Assembly (NCBI RefSeq): GCF_949987515.2
Contig: NC_082687.1
Location: 19,700,148 to 19,764,147, forward strand
DNA from: Delphinus delphis
Taxonomy: Eukaryota > Chordata > Mammalia > Artiodactyla > Delphinidae
DNA: 64,000 nt
Direction: 5' to 3'
Shown: positions 23,291 to 36,300 of the stretch, one piece after another
Numbering within the stretch: position 1 is the stretch's first letter
Layout: each line of letters begins with the position of its first letter
Made by a program: the position numbers and the translations under genes
The notes under the pieces: model-generated
The model's input: only the letters and a program-made list of their open reading frames with translations
What the model was told of the DNA's origin: nothing
Databases searched by the model: none

Positions 23291-23924
23291 AGCCTAATCT
23301 TTCTTATTTATGAACTTCAGGATCTTTGTAATCCCTGAGAAACTGAATATTTAGTTTGGTGCCACAGACCTTTCCTCCTGGCAACAAACATTTGTCATAT
23401 TTAGCTATCCAGTATCTGAATCTCCCTCCCCTCTTGCTATTAGCACTACGATCATCCTTTTGAGAAAATTCCCAACTGACTATGATTTTGAAATCACTCC
23501 CAGTGATTTTCAGAAGAAAATCATTCCAATTTGCCCACTCCCACTGCAGCCTCCCTCTTCATAAGATGAGAGTGGTATATTCTTCTTCAATTTGCCCTTG
23601 ACACAGTTTCCTAAATTCTGTCCATCACTCATTCCTGGGATGCTGATTCAACAGTTGAGGTCAAATTAATCATCATGCAGGGACAGGATAGAGGTCAGAC
23701 TGTTTTTGTGGCATGACCTTGGCTGCAGTTCTGCCTGCTTATCCCTCAGAGGACCCCTATTTCCTGCCCATTCTCCTAGTTCAGTCCCCCAGGGTCCCAT
23801 TTATTATGTCACTTCCCAATATCTTCACAATAAATTCCCATTTGCTCAGATGGTCAGGTTTGTTTCTGTGCTCGTAACCAACACTCTAGACTGGAGAAAT
23901 CAAAACACAGAGATTCTGGTTTCG
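23291..23924. other. Unassigned sequence
   Basis: No gene or repeat recognised. Confidence 0.4.
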
Positions 23925-24340
23925 ATGTATCCCCCTAAAAGATATGAAGTCCTAACCCCCAGGACCTGTGAAGGTAACCCTATCTGGAAAGAGTCTTTGC
24001 AGATGTTATCAAGATAAGATGAGGTCATACTGGTGTAGGGTGGGCCCTTAATCCAATAAGATTGGTGTCCTTTTAGGAAGAGGAGACAGAGGCGCACAGG
24101 GAGTGAACACCATGTAAAGACACAGACTCTGGAGGGAAGAACGTGATGTGCTGCAAGCCAAGGGCCACCAAGACAGGAAGAGCCAAAGAAGGATCTCCCA
24201 CAGAGGTTTCTGAGGGAACATGGCCCTGGCAACATCTTACTTTCAAACTTCTGACCTTCAGAATTGTGAGGCAATACGTTTCTGTTGTTTTAAGCCCCCA
24301 GTTTATGGTACTGTGTTACAGAAGTCCTATATATATAAGT
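23925..24340 (+). mobile_element. MLT1-type LTR (ERVL-MaLR)
   Basis: Solitary LTR fossil: tatgaagtcctaacccccag, ctttgcagatgttatcaaga, gatgaggtcatactgg, gggcccttaatccaataaga, and the end block tctgttgttttaagccccca appear in MLT1 order. No internal retroviral genes adjacent. Confidence 0.85.
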
Positions 24341-24792
24341 TAATTTATTACTAATGATAATTATGAACCACTTATCATATAAGAAGCTCATTATATATCT
24401 GTAACTCAAATCCTTTCCTAGATAACTGCTCATATGACATTTTCACCCACCCAACCCAAGCTTTTGCATATAGAAAGCATATAAATAAGAACCCACTTGG
24501 TAGATAGAAGCATGCAAATGAACAGAGAGCACAGGGCAGAGTGGGATTACCCTAAGAAGCTAAGTACTTTCTATCTTATCCTCTTCTCCCCAACACTTTA
24601 TCTTGTTATCAACCATGAGTAAAATGTCCCTCCTACCATCAACCAGGCCACTTTTTGAATACTCTATAAATATTTACCAAAATAAATTAAATTGAGTCCT
24701 TGACAAACCAAGAATTAGGTACTACGTAGTAACACAAGAGTTTTTAGGAGATCTGGATTTTCACCATAACAACACCATCACCAACCCTGAAA

Positions 24793-24873
24793 TGTATATA
24801 AATAGGAAAAGCAGGTGTGACATGTCTTCAGTTCTATTCATGTTCAATGTCCTGTAAAACAACTAAGGTAAGT
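24793..24873 (+). promoter_or_regulatory. Candidate TATA box followed by splice donor (hypothesis)
   Basis: tatataaatagg near 24795 is a good TATA-box match. About 70 bp downstream sits a strong donor, ctaag|gtaagttc, at 24868. This spacing would suit a short non-coding first exon starting around 24825. No downstream coding exon is recognised, so this may be chance. Confidence 0.18.
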
Positions 24874-27174
24874 TCAATGGAAGGACATTAAAACAGAAAG
24901 GACAAAGAGATACTCTCTAAAATGAGTTTGTCCAGAGGGGCTTAAACACTGTGTGCAACTGTCTTATCAGTTGAGTAGACAGCAATCAGTGTAATTAAAG
25001 TGGGCAATGATAAGATTTTTAAACTTCCTTAAAGTTTTATTACATTTGACAGTCCAATTTGCCTGTAGGTCACTGGGCAAACAAGAATGTGTGTTATAGG
25101 TATTATGCTGGCTTTTTAATTTTCTACTGGGATTTTCATTGTATATTAGCTTCTCAGTCATTTCAAAATTCCTCGAATTTCTTTCTGATACTGTCATTTG
25201 ATTTAGCAACTGGATAGAAGCAGCTGAAAGCATTTCTTGGTCTTAAATTAGAGTTGGCCATGACAAATGTTCCTGCAAAAATATAGGATGAATCCCACAC
25301 ATTTATCACGGCATCTGGGCCATGTTTGTTTCTGTAGGACAGAGGAGAGGGTAGAAAGGATTCTTATGTTGGTAAACTGAAAGTCTAAGAATTACACTTG
25401 CCATCTGGGATTGCTTTGACGAGAATACTGGCCTGTTCCTCCCACTTAATTACCAAAATGAAGTATCATCATGCAAAGACAATGATCTTCGTGATCGAGA
25501 CTTAAGGAAAACCAAAAGAGTAAATACTTTGATTTAAATATGGTTGGATTTATTTACTGTGACATTCAACAAGCTTCTCAAGTTTTTAGCAAAAATTTCA
25601 TGCACACATTTAGCCTATACAAACAAGAAGTTACATAAACCCAACATAATTAAAGCAATTTATATAGGGCATAAACTTCATGATGTTTTACCGTTAACTT
25701 GTAAGTAAAGAAAGCAACTAACAGAAATAACTTCTCCCAGCAAAAACACTTATGTGGTTTACAGAGTTCCAAAATACCAGTCTTTAAATATGTACTATTC
25801 CACCAAGTGCCAAAAGGAGAATAGCAAACTAAACAGAGCAAACTAAGGCCTCAATTTAGAGATTTGGTAAGGAAGTAAAATGAAGACCTGCTTTTATGTG
25901 TGCTGTCATAAAGAATCAACTTAATTTCTCCAGCAGTATAGTTTCATTAACTCCATTAGGGAATACAATTGCAAATAAAAACCTTAGGTTCACCTAAGCT
26001 GTTGAACACACCTAACTGTTGAACACTTAACTCAAGGGTAATACTTCTGGTATTAAATCTACCGAGTTCCAGAAATACTCAAACTTTTCCACTGCAGAAT
26101 CTTCCTTGTTTCATAATAGAAATGGTGTATTTCTAAGGCCAGATGGGCAATTAAGAAGCATGCTAAATGGCTACCTGAGGTCATAATCAGAACAGGGACT
26201 CAGAAATGCTGCCCTTTATGGAAATAATACTAATTCAGGTTTCTTCCTATTAGCCGTGTGTCTGAGTAAACCTTAGCACTAGACCCACACTAGAGCCCCT
26301 TATTGAGCTGATGCCCACCAGCAATATTTCAAGGAATGAGCTGTCAGGCCCCAAACTTGCTTTGACAGAATTGTTACAACAGTAAACCTTTGCCCTGGGC
26401 ACCAACCTGACACAACCCTTTGACAAGCGGTTTCACTCTGCAGTGAAGAGAACAGATAGGTATGATTCTCACCTAATAGACTTAGCGGTAGCTTAATTTT
26501 GAAATGATACGGATAAAAACTAGTAGTAGTATCAATTAATTTTCTGATTCTGCATCCCATAACAGAATAACCAATTGCTTTTCGGAATCAAGTCTCAAAA
26601 ACATTTTTTTAATTAACTGAACTCTTTTCAATACCGGTTGTATGGACACTAATCATCTTAAGGTTCTTAGTAATTTACTTTTACTCCAGGAATTTTCATC
26701 TTTGGAAAGCATCCTTACCCATTCAGAGGGGACTGGCCAAGTTATTTGGAAGAAACCCTGGATCTGCACAAATAAGTATTGTGTAGTACATAGATCCAGA
26801 TTCGATTCTGGGATGAAGGATGGAAGGGCTGGCTTTAGTGGACATGAGGCTAAATTCTAAAGCAAGCTACGTTGGAGTGGGAAACTTGTTCAAAGCAGCC
26901 ATCCCAATATCAGTTTTTTAAGTTCTTGCCTTCAAACCACCCAAAATACGCATTTTTTACAAAATCTAGAAAAGTATCATTTCAATGCTAAAAACTGCCT
27001 TCCTGATCCTTCTTCACTGTTCTTTCCTCCCAGAGTGAAAATATTCCATCCTGGTGAGCCCTAATAGGAAGAAGTGAGCAAAGCCCAGGAGTCACTTCAG
27101 GGCAACTTAAATCTGCCTCGCTATCCAGCTTTACTGATTCACTACTTTTTAGAAGCAGGTGAAACACCGTAGGT

Positions 27175-27238
27175 GTCTGCAGGCTCAGATATGCAGGTGT
27201 CTGCATGTCTGCAGGCTCAGACATGCAGGTGTCTGCAT
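27175..27238. repeat. Two-copy tandem duplication, 32-bp unit
   Basis: Units at 27175-27206 and 27207-27238 (gtctgcaggctcaga... atgcaggtgtctgcat) differ at one base (atatg versus acatg). Recent local duplication. Confidence 0.93.
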
Positions 27239-27850
27239 TCCTCTCACACATGCTGGTCCAGTGGTGTGCTTGGGTTTAGAGCTGAGTCTGAGGTCGCAGA
27301 TGCTTCCTCCTGATGGGACTATATCAGAATTAGAATGTTGTTACCACCATCTTGGGAAGAAGAACCAGGTTTAGGGGCAGAAAAGCCACTGATACTCTTC
27401 CTACGCAGAGTCAGCATTCCCTCCCTTGCCCCACCACTGTGTCCTCTCAAATAGGCTCCAATTTGGGGGTTTGGGGGGAGGGTCGTCCTTCCTAACAACT
27501 GTGCTTGATCTTAGAGATGAAGATAGACTTACATGGTAAAAATGGTGTGTGACTATGTGCTAGCGAAAAATATTATCAGAAAGAGCCGTACTTTGCACGG
27601 TGTCGGCTGTGGGACGGAGCATAGTCACGACTCAGGCAAATTTTCTTTAAGTCATACGTCTCATGGAAACAGCCCAAATGATCAGAGCAACTCGGGTACA
27701 GATGCCAATGACAGAGAAACAAAGGGATGAGGCTTAATGAAACATTTACTAAAACTCTCAGGCCTCAACACAGGAACGTAAAGTCTAAAGCTAGCAAATA
27801 TGCGTGAGAAAGGACATGAAATTGCTAGACTTTAAACAGGAGTCAGACAT

Positions 27851-28169
27851 GGGGGTGTGGGGAAGGGGAGGCTGGGATGTAGTGAGAGAGTAGCCTTGAC
27901 ATATATACACTAGCAACTGTAAACTATTTAGCTAGTGGGAAGCAGTCGCATAGCACAGGGAGATCAGCTCGGTGCTTTGTGACCACCTAGAGGGGTGGGA
28001 TAGGGAGGGTGGGAGGGAGACACAAGAGGGAGGGGATATGGGGATATAGGTATACATATAGCTGACTCACTTTGTTGTACAGCAGAAACTAACACAACAT
28101 TGTAAAGCAGTTATACTCTAATAAAGATATATTTTTAGAAAAGAAATGAAATCCAAAAAATAAATAAAT
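27851..28169 (+). mobile_element. 5'-truncated L1 3' end
   Basis: Young L1 3' UTR only, with the G-quadruplex-type tract at 28003-28017 and a tail of mixed A-rich sequence. A 13-bp TSD aggagtcagacat/aggagtcaaacat (27838-27850 and 28170-28182) has one mismatch. Confidence 0.92.
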
Positions 28170-28182
28170 AGGAGTCAAACAT

Positions 28183-29226
28183 AAAATTACAGTGAGTTAG
28201 CCACAGGAGGACACGGCTCAATTAGTCATTCAAGAGACGAACTGCTGCGAAGAGCGTGGGATGCTGACAGGTCAGATCCCAGGTTTCCGGATCAGCTTGG
28301 GCGCTCACACTGAGGCCACGCCCCCCAAAACATGCATGAGAAAGGACTCCTTTAATAATCAGCGTTGGCTTTGGGAGGCCCATCATCCTCACCAAGACCT
28401 TCTGGGAGTGGCACTGCCTTCCACTCTTCCAACCTAATGATTCTTCCTTCTCCCTGTTTTTTCACAGGTGTTGGGCATGCAGGGCAGTCTACAACCTCTC
28501 CTTGCTCACCTGTCCCCCTCCCCTTTATTTTTCACAGGCAACGGCCCCAGCAAATCGTTTGCACTTCTGATTCCATTATGGTGTCCACTTATTGAAGGAC
28601 TTGAACAGATGCCAACAAATATATAAATCAGTATAGTTCTGGTTTGTCTTGCTGAGAGACAGAACAATAGCTGAAAATTTTTATTGAATTGTAACCATGG
28701 AGGAAAAAAAATAAATCACCACCTCTCCTCTCTACTGAAGCATACACCATTTCCAAAGTCTCATTTCTTTTTTAAGCGGTTGCTTCCCCTTAACCATTTC
28801 AAATAGAATCTTCTCTTTTCTTGGCCTTCCTACTGTATCTATTATTCCATCTCTCTCTCTCTAGCTCAAAGTAAAATATATTCTGTTGATATTGATGAAG
28901 AAGTTACATGGACGGGGAGCAAATTTGTAATAGACTTAAGCATTATCTAAGAATAGGTATTACTTAAGAACAGCTATTTAAACTAGATTCACACTAGATA
29001 CACGCTAGATACTAGACTGTCATGCTTTTGTGTTTTGTGCTTTTCAGTACCTGGTGAAAGAGGTAAGTGCACATTTAGAAGTTAATTTAACCTAAATAAC
29101 CTTGGCTTCTGAGACGGGTAATGCCCCAAAGCTTGTAATTCATTTGATCACAACTATCAAATAATGTCTGCATTAGGACTCATTCAGGATTGTAAATTTG
29201 CTCTTGGAAAGGACATTTGGAGGCAG
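28183..29226. other. Unassigned sequence with a candidate microexon
   Basis: No repeat recognised. A (ct)n run lies near 28850-28861, and the exon-like 15-nt interval at 29048-29062 is described separately. Confidence 0.4.
29048..29062 (+). other. Candidate 15-nt microexon (hypothesis)
   Basis: A U-rich acceptor (tgtgttttgtgcttttcag, ending 29047), with two TGC motifs and a branch-like tactaga upstream, precedes tacctggtgaaagag, then a near-perfect donor gag|gtaagtg at 29063. It reads YLVKE in phase 0, or PGER with two bases split off; the third phase has a stop. Neuronal microexons are known to have UGC motifs in this position. No host gene is identified here. Confidence 0.28.
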
Positions 29227-29237
29227 TTCCATACTAT

Positions 29238-29922
29238 TTTTTTTAACATCGTTATTGGAGTATAATTGCTTTACAATGTTGTGTTAGTTTCTGCTGTGTA
29301 ACAAAGTGAATCAGCTATACATATACATATATCCCCACATCCCCTCCCTCTTGCGTCTCCCTCCCACCCTCCCTATCACACCCCTCTAGGTGGTCACAAA
29401 GCACCGAGCTGATCTCCCTGTCCTATGCGGCTGCTTCCCACTAGCTATCTTGTTTGACATTTGGTAGTGTATATATGTCCATGTCACTCTCTCACTTTGT
29501 CCCAGCTTACCCTTCTCCCTCCCCGTGTCCTCAAGTCCATTCTCTACATCTGCGTCTTTATTCCTGTCCTGTCCCTAGGCTCTTCAGAACCTTTTTTTTT
29601 TTTTTTTACATTCCATATATATGTGTTAGCATAGGGTATTTGTTTTTCTCTTTCTGACTTACTGCACTCTGTATGACAGACTCTAGGTCCATCCACCTCA
29701 CTACAAATAACTCAATTTCGTTTCTTTTTATGGCTGAGTAGTATTCCATTGTTATATATGTGCCACATCTTCTTTATCCATCCATCTGTTGATGGACACT
29801 TAGGTTGCTTCCATGTCCTGGCTATTGTAAACAGAGCTGCAATGAACATTGTGGTACATGACTCTTTTTGAATTATGGTTTTCTCAGGGTATATGCCCAA
29901 TAGTGGGATTGCTGGGTCATTT
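29238..29922 (-). mobile_element. 5'-truncated L1 3' end, minus
   Basis: Reverse-oriented young L1: poly(T), 3' UTR (quadruplex-type tract as C-runs at 29359-29373), then the end of ORF2 ([20 protein letters not shown] in complement) up to about 29922. Truncated inside ORF2. A (tttg)n run (29922-29942) follows. Similar flanks ccatact (29229-29235) and catactt near 29951 may be a TSD. Confidence 0.9.
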
Positions 29923-29959
29923 TGTTTGTTTGTTTGTTTTGTTTTTTTCCCATACTTCT

Positions 29960-30881
29960 TTAGCAATTATTTTTCAAGCTTCCATTCATTCCAGGTTTGT
30001 CTACATCATCAACCTTCCTTTCCTGCATGGTTCATTACTCTAAATTATCCATTTGCATCACTTCCATATAAACTTTATTTTCTTTGTAAACAGAGAGAAT
30101 GGAACCCGTAGGCTAATCAACCTCCCCATGTCTGTGCTGCAGACACCAAGGATGAATCTTTATTAGAGAGTAGAGTGGGAGGACAGCGAAAAAGCACCTG
30201 CTCCATCCCCTGAGCGCCATCTGCCTTCGAGGGCACAGACAGTGCCCACCCAGAGGGCTCTCCTGCCCACAGATAAGCCCACACTCTGCACCACTGACAG
30301 CTGTGTGAGGAAGAGGCACTAAAGCTGAGAAGAACATGGAACAGCACGTATCGGTCATCAAAAGATGCAGAATAAGCCCCAAAGGAACAGAAATATGAGG
30401 CTCATTTTAGGTTTTAAAATCAGCTAACTCCTCTAGCAAAAATGAGAGTTTTTCTTTTTTAAAGCCTATAGAATCTCTAGTTCCCAATCTGTTCAGAGAC
30501 TTACCTCCCTTTACAAACTCACAAAAATAGATATACGCAACCAACCTCTGAAACTCAGCATAAGAAATAGAAATTGCTGCTTTAAGATTTCTTTGCAAAT
30601 CAACATCTTAAATTAGATATGAGGAAACAAGTCACCTTCTCTATCCTTTAAGAAAGGCGCAAAAACAAGATGCTGTCTGGAGTTGATATGAGAATTCCCA
30701 CTTTTCCTGACTCTAATGCAGGAAGGGTATCACTGACAGGGAAATGAAAAGCCTGAAGGAAATTGACTGAAGAAGGCGAGGGAGGGGCAGGGCGGGGGGG
30801 ATACCAAAAAAAAGAAAGAAAAGAGAAAGGAATGGGAAACGAGTGTAAGATCCATGCTACTACTCCTAAAATGACACAAAA
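29960..30881. other. Unassigned sequence
   Basis: No gene or repeat recognised. A minus-strand interval 30505-30547 has acceptor and donor signals but is treated as background. Confidence 0.4.
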
Positions 30882-30891
30882 ACACATTTAG

Positions 30892-31106
30892 GGGGCTTCC
30901 CTGGTGGCGCAGTGGTTGAGAGTCCGCCTGCCAATGCAGGGGACACGGGTTCGTGCCCCGGTCCGGGAGGATCCCACATGCCGCAGAGCGGCTGGGCCTG
31001 TGAGCCGTGGCCGCTGGGCCTGCGCGTCCAGAGCCTGTGCTCTGCAACGGGAGAGGCCACGGCGGTGAGAGGCCCGCGTACCGCAAAAAAAAAAAAACCA
31101 AAAAAC
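30892..31106 (+). mobile_element. CHR SINE, plus
   Basis: Complete cetacean-type SINE with A tail. A 10-bp TSD acacatttag (30882-30891 and 31107-31116). Confidence 0.94.
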
Positions 31107-31116
31107 ACACATTTAG

Positions 31117-32832
31117 ACCATGTTGAAAAACCACATTATTAATAAAATGATTTCACCATTCTGACAATATATAACAGATTTATCTGTGACTTTAAATTGT
31201 AGACTGCCTATTCTTGTTTGGATCATTATGTTATCTAGTTTTTATTTCTTCAGAAGATTACTGAAATGTATACCAGAAAGATATTCTCTTCATCTTGGTG
31301 GGGGAAAAGGTCCAGAAATAAAGTCAGTGTCCAAGTCTTTACTCTGAGTCAATAGCAGATCTGCAACTAGAGCTCACAACTACCTCTTGCTGGACTCAGA
31401 TGTAGCCATAGGATGACTGAATAGAGAGCCAAATATTAGTGACTACTAATGTAATCAGGAGCTACTTTGTTAATGGAGCAAGTGTGCCCTATACGTTTCC
31501 TCGGTCCCTCATGCAAGTTGACTTCTGGTGCCTGCTCCTCCTATGCATTACCTCTATCTGGGCATCAGCAGTGGAGACAGTTCGTCCCTAGCTAAGGTCT
31601 CTGCCACCTAAGATAGTACAGAGATGAATTTTGATGCAAAGCTAAAAGCTCTATAGAAATTATCATTGCCAGTGTTCAGTTGTTTTTTCTAAATATTGAC
31701 ATATCAGAACTAAAAACTATCCTCTTCACTAAATTTGATTCTATGTGAGACAATCATAATATGAATTGCTTTCTGGAAAAATGATGCATGGGAAGATGAA
31801 CAATCTTATTCTATTTGGGAGAATCAGAGGTGTAGTTCAGTCTCTCATATGGTTTCTTCCCACCTATTTCGTAAGTCCTAACTTTTCTTACCACCTACGG
31901 CCTGGCCAATTCTCCATATAAGTTTATGACTACATCCTTAATAAGATCTAGATTGCTAGTACCACAAGACCATTGTCAAGCATCAATAAATAACTTTGAG
32001 TATCAGTACTACCAAATAGACAATCAGAAGGCTGGGAGAAGCCACGTGTGTTAACTGGGTGGCAGACTTCAGACCCTTTCTCATTAGTACATTAGCCCAG
32101 TAGCAAAAAATTGATTTATCAAAGTAATTATTAATATCTAAATTATCTGAACAATTACAAATTAGTGATTATCTGAATTACCGTATTTGAAAATTATTAT
32201 TAATATTATTAAAAGTTGTAATTTATTGTCATCAATTCTCTAGATTCTAAAAGAGATTCCAGCAGAGAAATGTCAAGAGAGATGGAGATGTGAATGATAT
32301 AGAAGCCATAAACTTTGCGAAACAAGCCACCAGAAATGGGGCATCTGAAGTACGGAAGAAACCTAAATATAGGGAGGATCTTAGAGAGAATCCACGTCCA
32401 CTTCACATTTCTGCCTGACTCTCATTCTATCGCTAATCTTCCGAGCTCATGGCCGATTTTAAGGTCAAGTGTTTCAAGTATATTTTTCTGAAATGGGCTG
32501 ATACAGAGCCACTTCGTACTCTTTGCCTTTTGTTTTAAGGAGACTCTAGATTGAAAAGTAAAAAGTCTTTGTCCTCGATTTTAAATGGATTGAACTGCAT
32601 GTGAGAATAGAGTGCACTGTTTCCTCCTCCTGTAATGTTTTCATAATTGGTGACCTGAAAACAAAATAGAACTGGTGACATATTCACAGGACAAGTTGAT
32701 ATATTGAGTTCAGAATTCTTGATGTAACACAAAGCGACAGATGACAAAAAAATATTGACATATTTGTTAAACAGAAACCTAACAGAAGTCAATGTTAAAT
32801 TATTCTACTCTTCTCATCAAGTAATTCAATTG
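31117..32832. other. 1.7 kb unassigned sequence
   Basis: No gene or repeat recognised. AT-rich, with many stops in all frames. Confidence 0.45.
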
Positions 32833-32849
32833 AAATTCACTCCTAGTCT

Positions 32850-33301
32850 AGGGGAGACCTTCAAGATGGCAGAGGAGTAAGACGCAGAGATCATCTTCCT
32901 CCCCACAAATACATCAGAAATATATCTACATGTGGAAAAACTCCTACAGGACACCTACTACTAAATGCTGGCAGAAGACCTCAGACCTCCCAAAAGTCAA
33001 GAAACTCCCCACATACCTGGGTAGGGCAAAAGAAAAAAGAAAAAACAGAGACAAAAGGATAGGGACGGGACCTGCACCAGTGGGAGGGAGCTGTGAAGGA
33101 GGAAAGGTCTCCACACACTAGGAGCCCCTTCACTGGTGGAGACGGGGGATGGCAGGGGGGAATCTTTGGAGCCACAGAGGAGAGCACAGCAACAGGGGTG
33201 CGGAGGGCAAAGCAGAGAGATTCCCACACAGAGGATCAGTGCCGATCCGAACACAAGAGAAGGAAAAGACCTACAATAACAAACCCAAAACAATTAAGAA
33301 G
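32850..33301 (+). promoter_or_regulatory. Shortened L1 5' UTR, copy B
   Basis: The first 400 bp resemble copy C 39671-40071. The CpG-rich continuation seen in copy C is missing. The last 50 bp are the ORF1-ORF2 spacer. A frame open from ATG 33149 runs into ORF2 without a stop. Confidence 0.8.
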
Positions 33302-36300
33302 ATGGGAATAGGAACATACATATCGATAATTACCTTAAATGTAAATAGACTAAATGCTCCCACCAAAAGACACAGACTGGCTGAATGGATACAAAAACAA
33401 GACCCATATATTTGCTGTCTACAAGAGACCCACTTCAGACCTAGGGACACATACAGACTGAAAATGAGGGGATGGAAAAAGATATTCCATACAAATGGAA
33501 ATCAAAAGAAAGCTGGAGTAGCAATTCTCATATCAGACATAACAGACTTTAAAATAAAGACTATTACAAGAGACAAAGAAGGACACTACATAATGATCAA
33601 GGGATCGATCCAAAAAGAAGTTATAACAATTGTAAATATTTATGCACCCAACATAGGAACACCTCAATACATAAGGCAAATATTAAGAGCCATAAAAGGG
33701 GAAATCGACAGTAACACATTCATAGTAGGGGACTTTAACACCCCACTTTCACCAATGGACAGATCACCCCAAATGAAAATAAGTAAGGAAACACAAGTTT
33801 TAAATGATACATTAAACAAGATGGACTTAATTGATATTTATAGGACATTCCATCCAAAAACAACAGAATACACTTTCTTTGCAAGTGCTCAGGGAAACAG
33901 TCTCCAGGATAGATCATATCTTGGGTCACAAATCAAGCCTTGGTAAATTTAAGAATATTTAAATCGTATCAAGTATCTTTTCCAACTAAAATGCTATGAG
34001 ACTAGATATCAATTACAGGAAAAAATCTGTTAAAAATACAAACACATGGCAAAGAGATCACTGAAGAGATCAAAGAGGAAATCAAAAAATACCTAGAAAC
34101 AAATGACAATGGAAACACAACCACCCCAAAACTATGGGATGCAGCAAAATTAGTTCTAACAAGGAAACTTATAGCAATACAATGCTACCTCAAGAAACAA
34201 GAAACATCCCAAAAAAACAACCTAACCTTAAACCTAAAACAATTAGAGAAAGAAGAACAAAAAAACCCAAAAGTTAGCAGAAGGAAAGAAATCATAAAGA
34301 TCAGATCAGAAATAAATGTAAAAGAAATGAAGGAAACAATAGCAAAGATCAATAAAACTAAAAGCTGGTTCTTTGAGAAGATACACAAAATTGATAAACC
34401 ATTAACCATACTCATCAAGAAAAAAGGGAGAAGACTCAAATCAATAGAATTAGAAATGAAAAAGAAGTAACAACTGATACTGCAGAAATACAAATGATCA
34501 TGAGAGATTAATGCAAGCAACTATATGCCAACAAAATGGACAACGTGCAAGAAATGGACAAATTCTTAGAAAAGCACAACCTTCTGAGATTGAACCAGGA
34601 AGAAATAGAAAATATACACAGACCAATCACAAGCACTGAAATTGAGACTGTGATTAAAAATCTTCCAAAAAACAAAAGCCCAGGACCAGATGGCTTCACA
34701 GGCAAATTCTATCACATTTAGAGAAGAGCTAACACCTATCCTTCTCAAACTCTTCAAAAATAGAGCAGAGGCAGGAACACTCCCAAACTCATTCTACGAG
34801 GCCACCATCACCCTGATACCAAAACCAGACAAAGATGTCACAAAGAAAGAAAACTACAGGCCAATATCACTGAGGAACATAGATGCAAAAATCCTCAACA
34901 AAATACTAGCAAACAGAATCCAACAGCATATTAAACGGATCATACACCAGGATCAAGTGGGGTTTATCCCAGGAATGCGAGGATTCTTCAGTATATGCAA
35001 ATCAATTAATGTGATACACCATATTAACAAATTGAAGAATAAAAACCATATGATCATCTCAATAGATGCAGGAAAAGCTTTCAACAAAATTCAACACCCA
35101 CTTATGATAAAAACCCTCCAGAAAGTAGGCCTAGAGGGAACTTACCTCAACATAATAAAGGCTGTATACGACAAACCCACAGCCAACATCTTTCTCAATG
35201 GTGAAAAACTGAAACCGTTTCCACTACGGTCAGGATGAGAAAAAGTTGTCCACTCTCACCACTATTATTCAACATAGTTTTGGAAGTTTTAGTCACAGCA
35301 ATCAGAGAAGGAAAAGAAATAAAAGGAATCCAAATTGGAAAAGCAGAAGTAAAACTGTCACTGTTGGAGATGACATGATACTATACATGGAGAATCCTAA
35401 ATGTGCTACCAGAAAACTACTAGAACTAATCAAAGAATTTGGTAAAGTAGCAGGATACAAAACTAATGCATAGAAATCTCTTGCATTCCTATACACTAAT
35501 GATGAAAAATCTGAAAGTGAAATAAGGAAACACTCCCATATACCATTGCAATCGAAAGAATAAAATACCTAGGAATAAACATACCTAAGGAGACCAAAGG
35601 CCTGTATGCAGAAAACCAGAAGACACTGATGTAAGGAATTAAAGATGATACAAACAGATGGAGAGATATACATGTTACTGTACTGGAAGAATCAACATTG
35701 CGAAAATGACTAAACTACCCAAAGCAATCTACAGATTCAATGCAATCCCTATCAAACTACCACTGGCATTTTTCACAGAACTAGAACAAAAAATTTCACA
35801 ATTTGTATGGAAACACAAAGACCCTGAATAGCCAAAGCAATCTTGAGAAAGAAAAATGGAGCTGGAGCATTCAGGATCCCAGACTTCAGACTATACTACA
35901 AAGCTACAGTAATCAAGACTACATGGTACTGGCACAAAAACAGAAAAATAGATCAATGGAACAGGATAGAAAGCCCAGAGATAAACCCACTCACATATGG
36001 TCACCTTATCTTTGATAAAGGAGGCAGAAATATACAGTGGAGAAAAGACAGCCTCTTCAATAAGTGGTGCTGGGAAAACTGGACAGCTACATATAAAAGA
36101 ATGAAATTAGAACACTCCCTAACACCATACACAAAAATAAACTCAAAATGGATTAAAGACCTCAATGTAAGGTCAGACACTATCAAACTCTCAGAGGAAA
36201 ACATAGGCAGAACACTGTATGAAATAAATCACAGCAAGATCCTTTTTCACCCACCTCCTAGAGAAATGGAAATAAAAACAAAAATAAACAAATGAGACCT

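Larger units (their letters stand above)
24341..27837. other. 3.5 kb of largely unassigned single-copy DNA
   Basis: No gene recognised. It contains a TATA-like/donor pair at 24793-24873 and a 32-bp tandem duplication at 27175-27238, given separately. Confidence 0.45.

Noticed and set aside
28365..28595. 76-codon open frame, proline/serine rich, overlapping a good acceptor (gttttttcacag)
   Set aside because: No matching donor or recognisable protein; pyrimidine-rich DNA gives such frames by chance.
29922..29948. (tttg)n next to the truncated L1
   Set aside because: Simple microsatellite, not evidence for a further element.
30505..30547. Minus-strand exon-like interval (tttcag acceptor, gggag|gtaagtc donor, one open frame of 43 nt)
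   Set aside because: Competing AG close upstream and no partner exon; kept as an indication of the chance background for such intervals.
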